DNA from: Streptomyces abyssomicinicus
GTDB taxonomy: Bacteria > Actinomycetota > Actinomycetes > Streptomycetales > Streptomycetaceae
Assembly: GCF_008974245.1 (NCBI RefSeq)
Contig: NZ_BBZI01000005.1
Coordinates: 91,366-155,365, forward strand
Direction: 5' to 3'
DNA length: 64,000 nucleotides
Part shown: piece by piece, positions 33,795-42,463 of the stretch
Position numbering within the stretch: the first letter of the stretch is position 1
Layout: every line of letters begins with the position of its first letter
Notes under the pieces: generated by a model
Databases searched by the model: none
What the model was told of the DNA's origin: nothing
The model's input: only the letters and a program-made list of their open reading frames with translations
Made by a program: the position numbers and the translations under genes

Positions 33795-33852
33795 GTCAAT
33801 AAGGTCGGACCACTTTACTTCACCGGACCCTGGTCCTAATGTGGTCGGACCA
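33795..33852. promoter_or_regulatory. Divergent lldP/lutA promoter region with two operator palindromes
   Basis: GGTCGGACCA occurs at 33803-33812 and again at 33843-33852. A TTGACA (-35, minus strand, 33795-33800) for the permease abuts the first. A likely lutA promoter reads TTTACT (33814-33819), 17 nt, TAATGT (33837-33842), so the second palindrome covers its start point. Both are well placed for repression by the nearby FadR-type regulator. Confidence 0.65.
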
Positions 33853-33868
33853 TACGACGGGAGGTTCC

Positions 33869-34642
33869 ATGCGGATCGGACTCTTCGCCACCTGTCTGGG
33901 GGACACGCTCTTCCCCGACGCGGTGAAGGCCACCGCCGTGCTGCTCACCCGGCTGGGCCACGACGTGGTCTTCCCGCCGGGCCAGACCTGCTGCGGCCAG
34001 ATGCACGTCAACACCGGCTACCAGCGTGAGCCGGTGCCCCTGGTGCGGAACTTCGCCGACCAGTTCGGCGACCCGTCGCTGGACGCGGTGGTGATGCCCT
34101 CCGGCTCCTGCGCGGGCTCGGTCCGCCACCAGCACGAGATCGTCGCCGACCGCTACGGGGACGAGGCCCTGCGGGCCGGCGTCGCGGCCGTCAAGGCGAA
34201 GACCTACGAGCTCTCCGAGCTGCTGGTCGACGTCCTCGGCGTCACGGACGTCGGCGCCTGGTTCCCGCACCGCGTGACCTACCACCCGACCTGCCACTCG
34301 CTGCGGATGCTCCGGGTGGGGGACAAGCCGCTGCGGCTGCTGCGGGCCGTGGACGGGATCGACCTCGTCGAACTGCCCCAGGCCGACGCCTGCTGCGGCT
34401 TCGGCGGCACCTTCGCGCTCAAGAACGCGGGCACCTCCGCGGCCATGCTCCAGGACAAGACGGACCACGTGCGCTCCACCGGCGCGGACGTCTGCACGGC
34501 CGGCGACTCGTCCTGCCTGATGCACATCGGCGGCGGTCTCTCCCGGATCAAGGCGGGCACCCGAACCCTGCACCTGGCGCAGATCCTCGCCGCCACGCGC
34601 ACCGCCCCGCTCCCGCTCCCGCAGCCGGAGGCCGCCCGATGA
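33869..34642 (+). CDS. lutA: L-lactate oxidation iron-sulfur protein LutA
   Basis: A 257-residue (Fe-S)-binding protein with two CCG domains: PGQTCCGQMH near residue 43 and ADACCGFGGTF near residue 175, each of the CX(n)CCGX pattern. LutABC is a cytosolic complex that oxidises L-lactate to pyruvate. ATG 33869 has GGGAGG 5 nt upstream. The stop overlaps lutB by ATGA, so the three subunits are translationally coupled. The substrate-side symporter gene is divergent, 160 bp upstream. Confidence 0.93.
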   Translation: MRIGLFATCLGDTLFPDAVKATAVLLTRLGHDVVFPPGQTCCGQMHVNTGYQREPVPLVRNFADQFGDPSLDAVVMPSGSCAGSVRHQHEIVADRYGDEALRAGVAAVKAKTYELSELLVDVLGVTDVGAWFPHRVTYHPTCHSLRMLRVGDKPLRLLRAVDGIDLVELPQADACCGFGGTFALKNAGTSAAMLQDKTDHVRSTGADVCTAGDSSCLMHIGGGLSRIKAGTRTLHLAQILAATRTAPLPLPQPEAAR

Positions 34643-36321
34643 GCAGCAGCCCCACGCGCCCCGACCCCACGCACCCGGACGGCTCCGGCCGCTCCGGCGG
34701 CGGCACCTTCCTCGGCCTGCCCGCCGTCCCGCCCCGCTCGCCCTACGGCACCGGCAACCTGCGCGGCGACCGCGCCTTCCCCCGGGCCGCCCGCGAGGAG
34801 CTGGGCAACGAGCAGCTGCGCCGCAACCTCACCAGGGCCACCCACACCATCCGCGGCAAGCGGCTGGCCGTCACCGGCGAACTCCCCGACTGGGAGCGGC
34901 TGCGCGAGGCAGGGTCGGCGATCAAGACCGACACCATGAACCGCCTGCCCGAGCTGCTGGAGGAGCTGGAGCGCAAGGTCACCGAACGCGGCGGCACGGT
35001 GCACTGGGCACGTGACGGCGTCGAGGCCAACGAGATCGTCACCCGGCTGGTCGAGGCGACCGGCAGCGACGAGGTCATCAAGGTCAAGTCGATGGCCACC
35101 CAGGAGATCGGCCTCAACGAGCACCTGGAGAGCCGGGGCATCGCGGCCCACGAGACCGACCTGGCCGAGCTGATCGTGCAGCTCGCCGGCGACAAGCCGT
35201 CGCACATCCTGGTCCCCGCCATCCACCGCAACCGCGAGGAGATCCGGGACATCTTCCGCGACCGCATCCCCGGCGTCGACCCCGGCCTGGACGCGGTGCC
35301 CGCACACCTGGCGGCCGCGGCCCGCGCCTACCTGCGCGAGAAGTTCATGACCGTGCCGGTCGCCGTCTCCGGCGCCAACTTCGGCATCGCCGAGACCGGG
35401 ACGCTCTCGGTCGTCGAGTCCGAGGGCAACGGCCGGATGTGCCTGACCCTGCCCCGCACGCTGATCACCGTGATGGGCATCGAGAAGGTGCTGCCCCGCT
35501 ACCGGGACCTGGAGGTCTTCCTCCAGCTGCTGCCCAGGTCCTCCACCGGTGAGCGGATGAACCCGTACACCTCGCTGTGGACCGGCGTCACCCCCGGCGA
35601 CGGCCCCGAGGAGTTCCACCTGGTCCTCCTCGACAACGGCCGGACCGCGGCCCTGGCCGACCGGATCGGCCGCGAGGCGCTCAACTGCATCCGCTGCTCG
35701 GCCTGCCTCAACGTCTGCCCGGTCTACGAGCGGACCGGCGGCCACGCCTACGGCTCCACCTATCCGGGGCCCATCGGCGCGGTGCTCACCCCCCAGCTGG
35801 CCGGCATGGACGCGGCGAAGAACGACCCGAACAGCTCGCTGCCCTACGCCTCCAGCCTCTGCGGCGCCTGCTTCGACGCCTGCCCGGTGAAGATCGACAT
35901 CCCCTCGCTCCTGGTCGAGCTGCGGCACCAGCACACCGAGCAGGCCGGCACCACCGCGGAGAAGCTGGCGATGAAGGCAGCCGCCGCGGTGATGAGCAGG
36001 CCCCAGCTCTTCACCGCCGCGCAGAAGGCGGCCGCTCCCGCCCGGCTGGTCGCCGGACGGGACAAGGTGATCTCCCGCCTGCCCCCGCCGTTCGACGGCT
36101 GGACCGACAGCCGCGACCTCCCGGCCCCGCCCCGGCAGACCTTCCGCTCCTGGATGGCCTCCGAGGAGGGGGCCGCCGCCCTGCGCGCCGCCGCCGAGGA
36201 GGGCCGCCGCTCCCGCGACGGACGCGGCGGCCGGCCGGACGACGGGCACGACGGCAAGCACGACGACGACCGGCCGGACGGCCGGCACGGCGACCCGCAC
36301 CACGGCGAGGAGGAGCGGTGA
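34639..36321 (+). CDS. lutB: L-lactate oxidation iron-sulfur protein LutB
   Basis: A 560-residue ferredoxin-like subunit. An N-terminal LUD domain (about residues 70-310) contains IKVKSMATQEIGLNEHLE and the AETGTLSVVESEGNGRM nucleotide-like region. Two 4Fe-4S clusters follow (CIRCSACLNVCPVYE near 353 and LCGACFDACPVKID near 412). The last about 35 residues are an unusual Asp/His/Gly/Arg-rich tail, longer than in typical LutB (about 475-500 residues). It overlaps lutA (ATGA) and lutC (GTGA). Confidence 0.93.
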   Translation: MSSSPTRPDPTHPDGSGRSGGGTFLGLPAVPPRSPYGTGNLRGDRAFPRAAREELGNEQLRRNLTRATHTIRGKRLAVTGELPDWERLREAGSAIKTDTMNRLPELLEELERKVTERGGTVHWARDGVEANEIVTRLVEATGSDEVIKVKSMATQEIGLNEHLESRGIAAHETDLAELIVQLAGDKPSHILVPAIHRNREEIRDIFRDRIPGVDPGLDAVPAHLAAAARAYLREKFMTVPVAVSGANFGIAETGTLSVVESEGNGRMCLTLPRTLITVMGIEKVLPRYRDLEVFLQLLPRSSTGERMNPYTSLWTGVTPGDGPEEFHLVLLDNGRTAALADRIGREALNCIRCSACLNVCPVYERTGGHAYGSTYPGPIGAVLTPQLAGMDAAKNDPNSSLPYASSLCGACFDACPVKIDIPSLLVELRHQHTEQAGTTAEKLAMKAAAAVMSRPQLFTAAQKAAAPARLVAGRDKVISRLPPPFDGWTDSRDLPAPPRQTFRSWMASEEGAAALRAAAEEGRRSRDGRGGRPDDGHDGKHDDDRPDGRHGDPHHGEEER

Positions 36322-36953
36322 CCGCGACCGCACGCGAGACGGTGCTCGGCCGGATCAGGGACGCCCTCGCCCTGGCGGACCCCCGGGAGGTGACCGTGGA
36401 ACGCGCCTACCGCACCGGACGCACGCTCCCCGACGCCCAGCGGCTGGAACTCCTCACCGACCGCCTGGTCGACTACAAGGCGCGCGTGCGGGTCTGCACC
36501 GCCGACCGCACCGCCCGGACGGTCGCCGAGGCGCTGAGCGCACGCGGCGCCCGGCGGATCGGCGTGCCTGCCGGGCTCGACCCGGAGTGGCTCGCCGCCT
36601 TCGACGGGGAGGTCCTGGAGGACTCCGCCGGCATCCCCGCGCCCCGGCTCGGCGACCTGGACGGTGTGGTCACCGCCTCCGCCGTGACCTGCGCGGAGAC
36701 CGGCACCATCTTCCTCGACGGCTCCCCGGACCAGGGCCGCCGCGCCCTCTCCCTCGTCCCCGACCTGCACGTCTGCGTGGTCGACCTGTCGTCGGTGGTC
36801 GCCGGGGTTCCCGAGGCGGTCGCCCGCCTGGTCCCGGAGCGGCCGACGACCCTGATCAGCGGGCCGTCGGCCACCTCCGACATCGAGCTCGAGAGGGTGG
36901 AGGGCGTCCACGGCCCGCGCACCCTGGAGGTGATCGTCCGCACCGACGCGTGA
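36318..36953 (+). CDS. lutC: Lactate utilization protein LutC
   Basis: A 211-residue LUD-domain protein, the third LutABC subunit. It has the late family motif CAETGTIFLDGSPDQGRR and the HVCVVDLSSVVAGVPEAV stretch, then ISGPSATSDIELERVEGVHGPRTLEVIV at the C-terminus. It starts at GTG 36318 inside the lutB stop. Its 3' end is peculiar: a 20-bp unit containing the last codons and the TGA stop is duplicated in tandem immediately after the gene. Confidence 0.92.
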   Translation: MTATARETVLGRIRDALALADPREVTVERAYRTGRTLPDAQRLELLTDRLVDYKARVRVCTADRTARTVAEALSARGARRIGVPAGLDPEWLAAFDGEVLEDSAGIPAPRLGDLDGVVTASAVTCAETGTIFLDGSPDQGRRALSLVPDLHVCVVDLSSVVAGVPEAVARLVPERPTTLISGPSATSDIELERVEGVHGPRTLEVIVRTDA

Positions 36954-37022
36954 GACCGGCGGGTGACGCGTGAGACCGGCGGGTGGGGCCGCGGCGTGAG
37001 GGCGGGGCCGCGGCGTGAGGGC
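36945..37022. repeat. Two back-to-back tandem duplications at the lutC 3' end
   Basis: GACGCGTGAGACCGGCGGGT is perfectly repeated (36945-36964, 36965-36984) and includes the lutC stop. It is followed at once by GGGGCCGCGGCGTGAGGGC twice (36985-37003, 37004-37022). Confidence 0.9.
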
Positions 37023-37048
37023 GGGGCGACGCGGACGGCCCTCACCCG

Positions 37049-38515
37049 TCAGGTGACGACGCGGAAGGTCTCGAGGCCGGGGTCGGCGGCGTCCGGCAGG
37101 AGCATGCCCGCCGCCACCCCGCTGCGGAGGTAGTCCACGACCTCCTGCGTGATCACCTCGCCCGGAGCCACGGCCGGCACCCCGGGCGGGTACGGGGTGA
37201 TGGTCTCGGCGGCCACCCGCCCGGCGGCCCGGTCGGCGGGCACATGGTCGACGTTGCCGAAGAAGGCGTCACGCGGCCGGATCGCCTGCTCCAGCTCCAG
37301 CCCGCCCGGGGAGGGCAGCATCACCCGTGGCGCCCGCTCCATGCCGTCACCGTCGGCGGCCTCCTTCGCCAGCCGCCGCAGCGACTCCACCAGCAGCGCC
37401 TCGGTGCGGTCGTCGTCTCCGTGGGTGATCTGCGGGCAGATCCGCAGCGTGTCGGCGGAACCGACGTCCACGTGGCAGGCGGTGCGCAGCCACTCGGCGG
37501 CCTGCATGCCGGTGATGCCGAGCTCGCGGACGTCGACGGTGAGCTTCAGCGGGTCGTGCTCGAACGCCAGGCGCTCGCGGACGATCTCCCCGCCCATCAC
37601 CGAGAGGCCCGGCACCTCCGCCACCGCCTCGCGGATCCGCCGGGCGCGGGCCAGGGCGGTGTCCAGCAGGTCGCGGCCCTGCTCCACCATCTGCCGCCGC
37701 CAGCCGTCGAGGGTCGCGTACACCAGTGACGAGGAACTGGTGGTGCCCAGCAGGTCCTCGCGCTGCTCGAGCACCTCGGCGGAGATGCGGTCGCCCTTGA
37801 GGTGGAACACCGAGCTCTGCTCGATCGCGCCGCCCATCTTGTGCACGCTGGTGACCACCATGTCGGCCTCGGCGTTCATCCCCCAGGCCGGCAGCTCCGG
37901 GTGGAACGGCAGGTGCGCGCCCCAGGCCTCGTCCACGATCAGTGGGACGCCGAACTCGTGGCAGACCCGCGCCACGCCGCGGATGTCGGCGCAGGAGCCC
38001 CAGTCGGTGGGCGTGATCAGCAGCATCCCCTTGGCGTCCGGGTGCTCCTGGAGCTTGCGGCGCACGTCGTCGGGCTCCGGCGGGTGCGCCAGGTGACGGC
38101 CGGCGTCGAACTTCGGGTGCACCCAGATCGGGATCACGCCGTTGATGATCACCGCGGCGATCACCGACTTGTGCGAGTTGCGGGAGATCAGCAGCTTCTC
38201 GCCGGGCCCGGCCACGGCCAGCATCCCGGTCTTCACGGAGAGGGAACTGCCGCAGGTGGAGAAGAAGGCCTGGTCGGCGCCGACCGCGTCCGCCATCAGC
38301 TCCTGGGCGTCGCTGAGCACGCCCTGCGACAGGCGGCGGTCGTCGAGCCCGTTCATGTTGAGCACGTCCGAGGCGAAGACGCCCTCGCCGACGATCTCCT
38401 TCACCCGCGGATCCGCGCCGCGGCCCTGACGGTGACCCGGCGGACCGTAGACCACGTCCCCTCGTCGGCGGAACTGCTGCAGCGCCTCCAGCACGGGCAC
38501 GCGTGAATGGTCCAC
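37049..38515 (-). CDS. Orn/Lys/Arg decarboxylase-type PLP enzyme
   Basis: A 488-residue fold-type I PLP enzyme of the Orn/Lys/Arg decarboxylase major group. The N-terminal region PPGHRQGRGAD, the catalytic VDEAWGAHLPFHP (Asp195) and the PLP Lys226 in TSVHKMGG are visible, followed by the family C-terminal domain (VAPGEVITQEVVDYLRSGV). It should decarboxylate a basic amino acid to a diamine, but lysine, ornithine and arginine cannot be separated by eye. GTG 38515 is chosen because GGAGGAGG lies just upstream; the frame to 38593 has no start signal. It is divergent from the YbdK-type ligase gene. Confidence 0.85.
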   Translation of the reverse strand: MDHSRVPVLEALQQFRRRGDVVYGPPGHRQGRGADPRVKEIVGEGVFASDVLNMNGLDDRRLSQGVLSDAQELMADAVGADQAFFSTCGSSLSVKTGMLAVAGPGEKLLISRNSHKSVIAAVIINGVIPIWVHPKFDAGRHLAHPPEPDDVRRKLQEHPDAKGMLLITPTDWGSCADIRGVARVCHEFGVPLIVDEAWGAHLPFHPELPAWGMNAEADMVVTSVHKMGGAIEQSSVFHLKGDRISAEVLEQREDLLGTTSSSSLVYATLDGWRRQMVEQGRDLLDTALARARRIREAVAEVPGLSVMGGEIVRERLAFEHDPLKLTVDVRELGITGMQAAEWLRTACHVDVGSADTLRICPQITHGDDDRTEALLVESLRRLAKEAADGDGMERAPRVMLPSPGGLELEQAIRPRDAFFGNVDHVPADRAAGRVAAETITPYPPGVPAVAPGEVITQEVVDYLRSGVAAGMLLPDAADPGLETFRVVT

Positions 38516-38688
38516 GGCTCCTCCTCCTTCACGTCCGGCCACCCGGTCCGGTCGCCGGGCCGGGTCACCGTGTACGGGTCGCCCCGCGGTCACGGCCCCA
38601 AACGCCGGGCGACGGGGCGAACCGGTGAGGACTGATCGCGAGGACCGCCGGGAACACGAGGGAAACCGCTCACTAGAGAAAGGCCCCC

Positions 38689-39789
38689 GTGCGCACCGTC
38701 GGAGTCGAAGAAGAACTGCTCCTTGTCGATCCGGAGACGGGCGAGCCCCGCGCCCTGTCCGCGGCCGTGCTGGCCCGGGCGGAGCGTGACCCCGCGGACG
38801 CCGAGGTGTTCGAGAAGGAGCTCCACGGCCAGATGCTGGAGTTCGCCACGCATCCGCAGTCCTCGCTGGCGAAGCTCCAGGAGGAGATCGTCCGCTGGCG
38901 GGCGGACGCCGCCCGGCACGCCGCCGGGACCGGCACCGCGGTCGCCGCGCTGGCCACCTCCCCGCTCCCGGTGAGCCCCAAGGTCAGCACCAGCGAGCGG
39001 TACCGGTGGATGGTCGACCGCTACGGCCTGGCCACCCAGGAACAGATGGTGTGCGGCTGCCACGTGCACGTGTCCGTGGAGTCCGACGAGGAGGGCGTCG
39101 CGGTCCTCGACCGGATCCGCAACTGGCTGCCCGTGCTCACCGCGCTGAGCGCCAACTCCCCGTTCTGGCAGGGCAAGGAGACCGGCTACCGCAGCTACCG
39201 CCGTCAGGTGTGGGAGCGCTGGCCCTCGGCCGGCCCGACCGAGCCCTTCGGCACCCCGGAGGAGTACCACCGCCGCACCGACGCGCTGGTCGCCACCGGG
39301 GCGGTCCTCGACCGGCACATGGCGTACTACGACGCCCGCCTGTCCGACGCCTACCCGACGGTCGAGATCCGCGTCTCCGACGTGTGCCTGGACGCCGACA
39401 CCCCCGTGCTGATCGCCGCCCTCGCCCGCGGCCTGGTCGACACCGCCGCGGCGCAGTGGCGGTCCGGCACCGAGCCCGCCGCGCCCGCCAGCGTGAGCCT
39501 GATGAAGCTCGCGGCCTGGCAGGCCTCGCGTTCCGGTCTGGACGAGGACCTGCTCCACCCGCTCACCTTCCGCCCCGCGCCCGCCCGCGAGGTGGTCGGC
39601 GCGCTCCTCGAGCACCTCGACGAGGCGCTCGGCGAGGCGGGAGACCGGGACCTCGCCCACCGCACGGTGGACCGTCTCTTCGCCGAGGGCAACGGCGCCC
39701 GGTTCCAGCTCGAGCTGTGGCAGAAGACGGGAAGCCTGCGCGACGTGGTCGTGGAATCCGTCCGCCGCACCGCCGCCGGAGCGCCCTGA
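38689..39789 (+). CDS. Carboxylate-amine ligase, YbdK/GCS2 family
   Basis: A 366-residue glutamate-cysteine-ligase-fold enzyme of the YbdK type. It begins with TVGVEEELLLVDPETGEP, and contains EKELHGQMLEFATHP and the CGCHVHVSVES metal/ATP site motif, then TVEIRVSDVCLDADTPVLIAAL. The family makes gamma-glutamyl amide bonds weakly in vitro; the physiological substrate is usually unknown. Mycothiol rather than glutathione is the actinobacterial thiol, so a glutathione role is unlikely. The start is GTG 38689, with an AAAGG-type site upstream. A repeat array follows the gene. Confidence 0.88.
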   Translation: MRTVGVEEELLLVDPETGEPRALSAAVLARAERDPADAEVFEKELHGQMLEFATHPQSSLAKLQEEIVRWRADAARHAAGTGTAVAALATSPLPVSPKVSTSERYRWMVDRYGLATQEQMVCGCHVHVSVESDEEGVAVLDRIRNWLPVLTALSANSPFWQGKETGYRSYRRQVWERWPSAGPTEPFGTPEEYHRRTDALVATGAVLDRHMAYYDARLSDAYPTVEIRVSDVCLDADTPVLIAALARGLVDTAAAQWRSGTEPAAPASVSLMKLAAWQASRSGLDEDLLHPLTFRPAPAREVVGALLEHLDEALGEAGDRDLAHRTVDRLFAEGNGARFQLELWQKTGSLRDVVVESVRRTAAGAP

Positions 39790-39825
39790 CCCGGCCCCGA
39801 GCCGCCCTGGATCCTCGAGCAGCCT

Positions 39826-39900
39826 CCGGTCCCGCGCCGCCCCCGGTCCCGCGCCGCCTCCGGTCCGCGAAGCCCTTGGTCCGCGAAGCCCCCGGTCCGC
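39826..39900. repeat. Imperfect GC-rich tandem array
   Basis: CCGGTCCCGCGCCGCC occurs twice with a 17-bp period (39826 and 39843), followed by GGTCCGCGAAGCCC twice with a 16-bp period (39862 and 39878). It lies between the ligase gene and the MarR promoter. Confidence 0.8.
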
Positions 39901-39953
39901 CCCGTCCGGGGGCTTCGCCCTGCCGGGCGGGGGCAGCGGCCCAGGTGCATCTT

Positions 39954-39989
39954 TTGACATAGGTATCTGCTGATACCTATCCTGGCGGC
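39954..39989 (+). promoter_or_regulatory. marR promoter overlapped by a perfect operator palindrome
   Basis: TTGACA (39954-39959), 18 nt, TATCCT (39978-39983) forms a good vegetative promoter. ATG 39990 is 6 nt after the -10, so the mRNA is probably leaderless. ATAGGTATC (39959-39967), 4 nt, GATACCTAT (39972-39980) fills the spacer and is a perfect 9-bp inverted repeat. This is where a MarR dimer would block RNA polymerase. Confidence 0.8.
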
Positions 39990-40460
39990 ATGTCCGATCA
40001 CAGCGCGCTGCCCCGGCGCACCGACCGCGTGGCCTCCGGCCTCGCGGCGTGCCTGCCCGCGCTGCACCGGGCACTGGAACGGCGCGTGGCACGCGAGTAC
40101 CACGTCCCCAAGCCCCCCGAGGCCCAGCTCGCCCTCCTGCGGTACGTGGAGGGCCACGACGGCGCCACGGTCCGCGAGGCCGCCGAGGCGCTCCAGATGA
40201 AGCCCAACAACGTGAGCGCGCTGGTGTCGCTCCTCACCGAGCAGGGCGAACTGGAGCGCCGCCAGGACGGCGCCGACAAGCGCGTCGCCCACCTGCACCT
40301 CACCGCGACCTCGCGTCGCCGGATCGCCGAGGTGCGCGAGCTGGAGGCCGGCGTCCTCGCCGAGGCGCTGCGCGCCCTCACCGACGGCGAACTGGACGCC
40401 CTGGGCTCCGCGCTGTCGGCCCTGGGATCCCTGGAGCGCGCCGTTCGCGACGGCGGCTAG
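39990..40460 (+). CDS. MarR family transcriptional regulator
   Basis: A 156-residue winged-helix dimeric repressor. The DNA-binding core is VREAAEALQMKPNNVSALVSLLTEQGELERRQDGADKRVAHLHLT (about residues 65-110), with the usual Asp/Arg wing. It overlaps its own probable operator promoter and is likely leaderless. An exporter of the EmrB/QacA type lies 195 bp downstream on the same strand, the common arrangement in which MarR represses a drug efflux gene and is relieved by the drug. The effector is unknown. Confidence 0.9.
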   Translation: MSDHSALPRRTDRVASGLAACLPALHRALERRVAREYHVPKPPEAQLALLRYVEGHDGATVREAAEALQMKPNNVSALVSLLTEQGELERRQDGADKRVAHLHLTATSRRRIAEVRELEAGVLAEALRALTDGELDALGSALSALGSLERAVRDGG

Positions 40461-40654
40461 GGCCCACCGCGCCCCGGTCGCCCGCAGGGGCGTTCCCCGT
40501 CCCTTTTTCTCCGGCGGTGCCGTCGGCCTGTTCCGCGGCGCCGCCGCGGCATCCCTTCATCCCGGACACCACCACGCCCGACGACCGGCAGGACGCCGCT
40601 CGTCCGGGCGGTGTTCGCGGTTCCCCCCTCCACAAGGCAAAGGCTCGATCCTCC

Positions 40655-42253
40655 ATGGCTTCCACACTCGTGGACCCGTCTCCGCCGGCCGCCGCGCCCG
40701 CCCCGCGCCGGGGCAACCCCTGGCTCGCCCTGATCGCGGTGTCGTTCGGTCTGCTGATGGTGCAGCTCGACGGCTCGGTCGTCGCCATCGCCAACCCGGC
40801 GATCGGCCGTGACCTCGGCGCCAGCACCGCCGAACTGCAGTGGGTGACCAACTCCTACCTGCTGGCCCTCGCCGCCTCGATGATCCTGGGCGGCAAGCTC
40901 GGCGACCGGTTCGGCCGGCGTCTCCACTACCTGGCGGGCATCGGCGGCTTCGTCGTCACCTCGGTCGCCATCGGCCTGTCCGGCAGCATCGAGACGGTCA
41001 TCCTCTTCCGCGCCCTGCAAGGTCTGTGCGGCGGCATCCTGATGCCCAACACCCTGGGCATCCTGCGCGCCGTCTTCGAGCCCCGGCGGTTCCCGGTCGC
41101 GGTCGGCATCTGGGGCATGGTCTCCGCCGTCTCCACCTCCCTCGGCCCGATCGTCGGCGGCCTGCTCGTCGAGAACGTCGGCTGGCAGTGGGTCTTCCAC
41201 CTGAACGCGCCCATCGGCGTCGTCGCGCTCCTGTTCTCCGCGTGGGTCCTCGCCGAGTCCAAGAACCCCACCGGCCGCCACCGGTTCGACGTCGTGGGCG
41301 TGGTCCTGCTGGCCGCGGGTCTGCTCGCCCTGGTCTACGGCATCGTCAAGGGCGAGACCTGGGGCTGGACCTCCGCCGGCACCCTGGGCCTGCTCGCGGC
41401 CGGCCTGGCGGTCCTGGTGCTGTTCGGCCGGTACGAGACCCGCCAGGAGCACCCGCTGCTGCCGATGCGCCTGTTCCGCAACCGCTCGCTGACCATCGGC
41501 GCGGTGATGACGGTGCTCAACTTCTTCGTGATGCTCGGCGGCATCTTCTTCATCATGCTGTACCTCCAGAACGTCCGCGGATACACCCCGGTGGAGGCCG
41601 GCGTGGCCACCCTGCCGATGTCGCTGGCCTCCCTGGTCGCGTCACCGCTGGGCGCCCAGCTGAGCCAGCGGCTCGGCGCGCGGGTCTCGGTCCCGGTCGG
41701 ACTGCTGCTGTCGGCCGTCGCGATGTTCTCCATGCTGACCTGGACCGTCGACTCGTCCTACGCCACCATGTGGGTCCCCTACATCGCGATGGGCCTCGGT
41801 GTGGGCATCGTGCTGCCGGCCACCGCCGACACCATCATCGGCAACGCTCCGGTGCGGGACGGCGGCGTCGCCTCCGGCCTGCAGTCCACGATGCTGCAGA
41901 TCGGCGGCGCCCTCGGCACCTCGGTGCTGGTCTCGGTCATCGCCGGCCGGGTCGGCTCCTCGCTCTTCGCCGAACTCACCGGCGCGGGCGTTCCTCCCGC
42001 CGTGGCGCACGGCCTGGAGAAGGCGGAGGACGCGGTCACCATGGGCATTGCGCCCGTCTCCCCGGAGATGACCGCCGAGATCAGGGCCGCGGTGGTCGAG
42101 GGCGCGGCCCAGGCGTTCGTCAACGGGCTGCACGCCGCCGTGATCGTCACCGGAGTGCTGTGCGTCCTCGGCGCGGTCGTCGCCGCCGTCGGCATCCGCT
42201 CCCGCGTCCCGGCGGAGGAGCAGGCGGCCGCCGCGGAGGCCGCGGCACGCTGA
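40655..42253 (+). CDS. MFS drug exporter, DHA2 (EmrB/QacA) family
   Basis: A 532-residue, 14-helix proton antiporter. Characteristic parts are FGLLMVQLDGSVVAIANPAIGRDL in helix 1, GGKLGDRFGRR, RALQGLCGGILMPNTLG and WQWVFHLNAPIGVVAL. The C-terminal Ala/Glu-rich tail is cytoplasmic. ATG 40655 has AAAGG about 11 nt upstream. It follows the MarR gene and is probably controlled by it. A strong 18-bp terminator stem lies 20 bp after the stop. Substrates cannot be inferred. Confidence 0.92.
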   Translation: MASTLVDPSPPAAAPAPRRGNPWLALIAVSFGLLMVQLDGSVVAIANPAIGRDLGASTAELQWVTNSYLLALAASMILGGKLGDRFGRRLHYLAGIGGFVVTSVAIGLSGSIETVILFRALQGLCGGILMPNTLGILRAVFEPRRFPVAVGIWGMVSAVSTSLGPIVGGLLVENVGWQWVFHLNAPIGVVALLFSAWVLAESKNPTGRHRFDVVGVVLLAAGLLALVYGIVKGETWGWTSAGTLGLLAAGLAVLVLFGRYETRQEHPLLPMRLFRNRSLTIGAVMTVLNFFVMLGGIFFIMLYLQNVRGYTPVEAGVATLPMSLASLVASPLGAQLSQRLGARVSVPVGLLLSAVAMFSMLTWTVDSSYATMWVPYIAMGLGVGIVLPATADTIIGNAPVRDGGVASGLQSTMLQIGGALGTSVLVSVIAGRVGSSLFAELTGAGVPPAVAHGLEKAEDAVTMGIAPVSPEMTAEIRAAVVEGAAQAFVNGLHAAVIVTGVLCVLGAVVAAVGIRSRVPAEEQAAAAEAAAR

Positions 42254-42272
42254 CACCCGGCACGGGGTGAAG

Positions 42273-42315
42273 GGCGACGCGCGCCCCGGGGGACGCTCCC
42301 GGGGCGCGCGTCGCC
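42273..42315 (+). terminator. Terminator after drug exporter
   Basis: An 18-bp perfect stem (42273-42290 with 42298-42315) and a 7-nt loop. Confidence 0.85.
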
Positions 42316-42463
42316 GCTTCCTCCCGGCCGGCTCCGGGCGCGTCGCCGGATCCCCCGAACCTCGCCGCTCCCGCCCCGCGCGTCGATTCGGCCGAACGGG
42401 TGAGCGCACGCCACAATGGGGGCCCAGCAGACGATCCGGACACGAGGCGGGGGACCGACGGTG

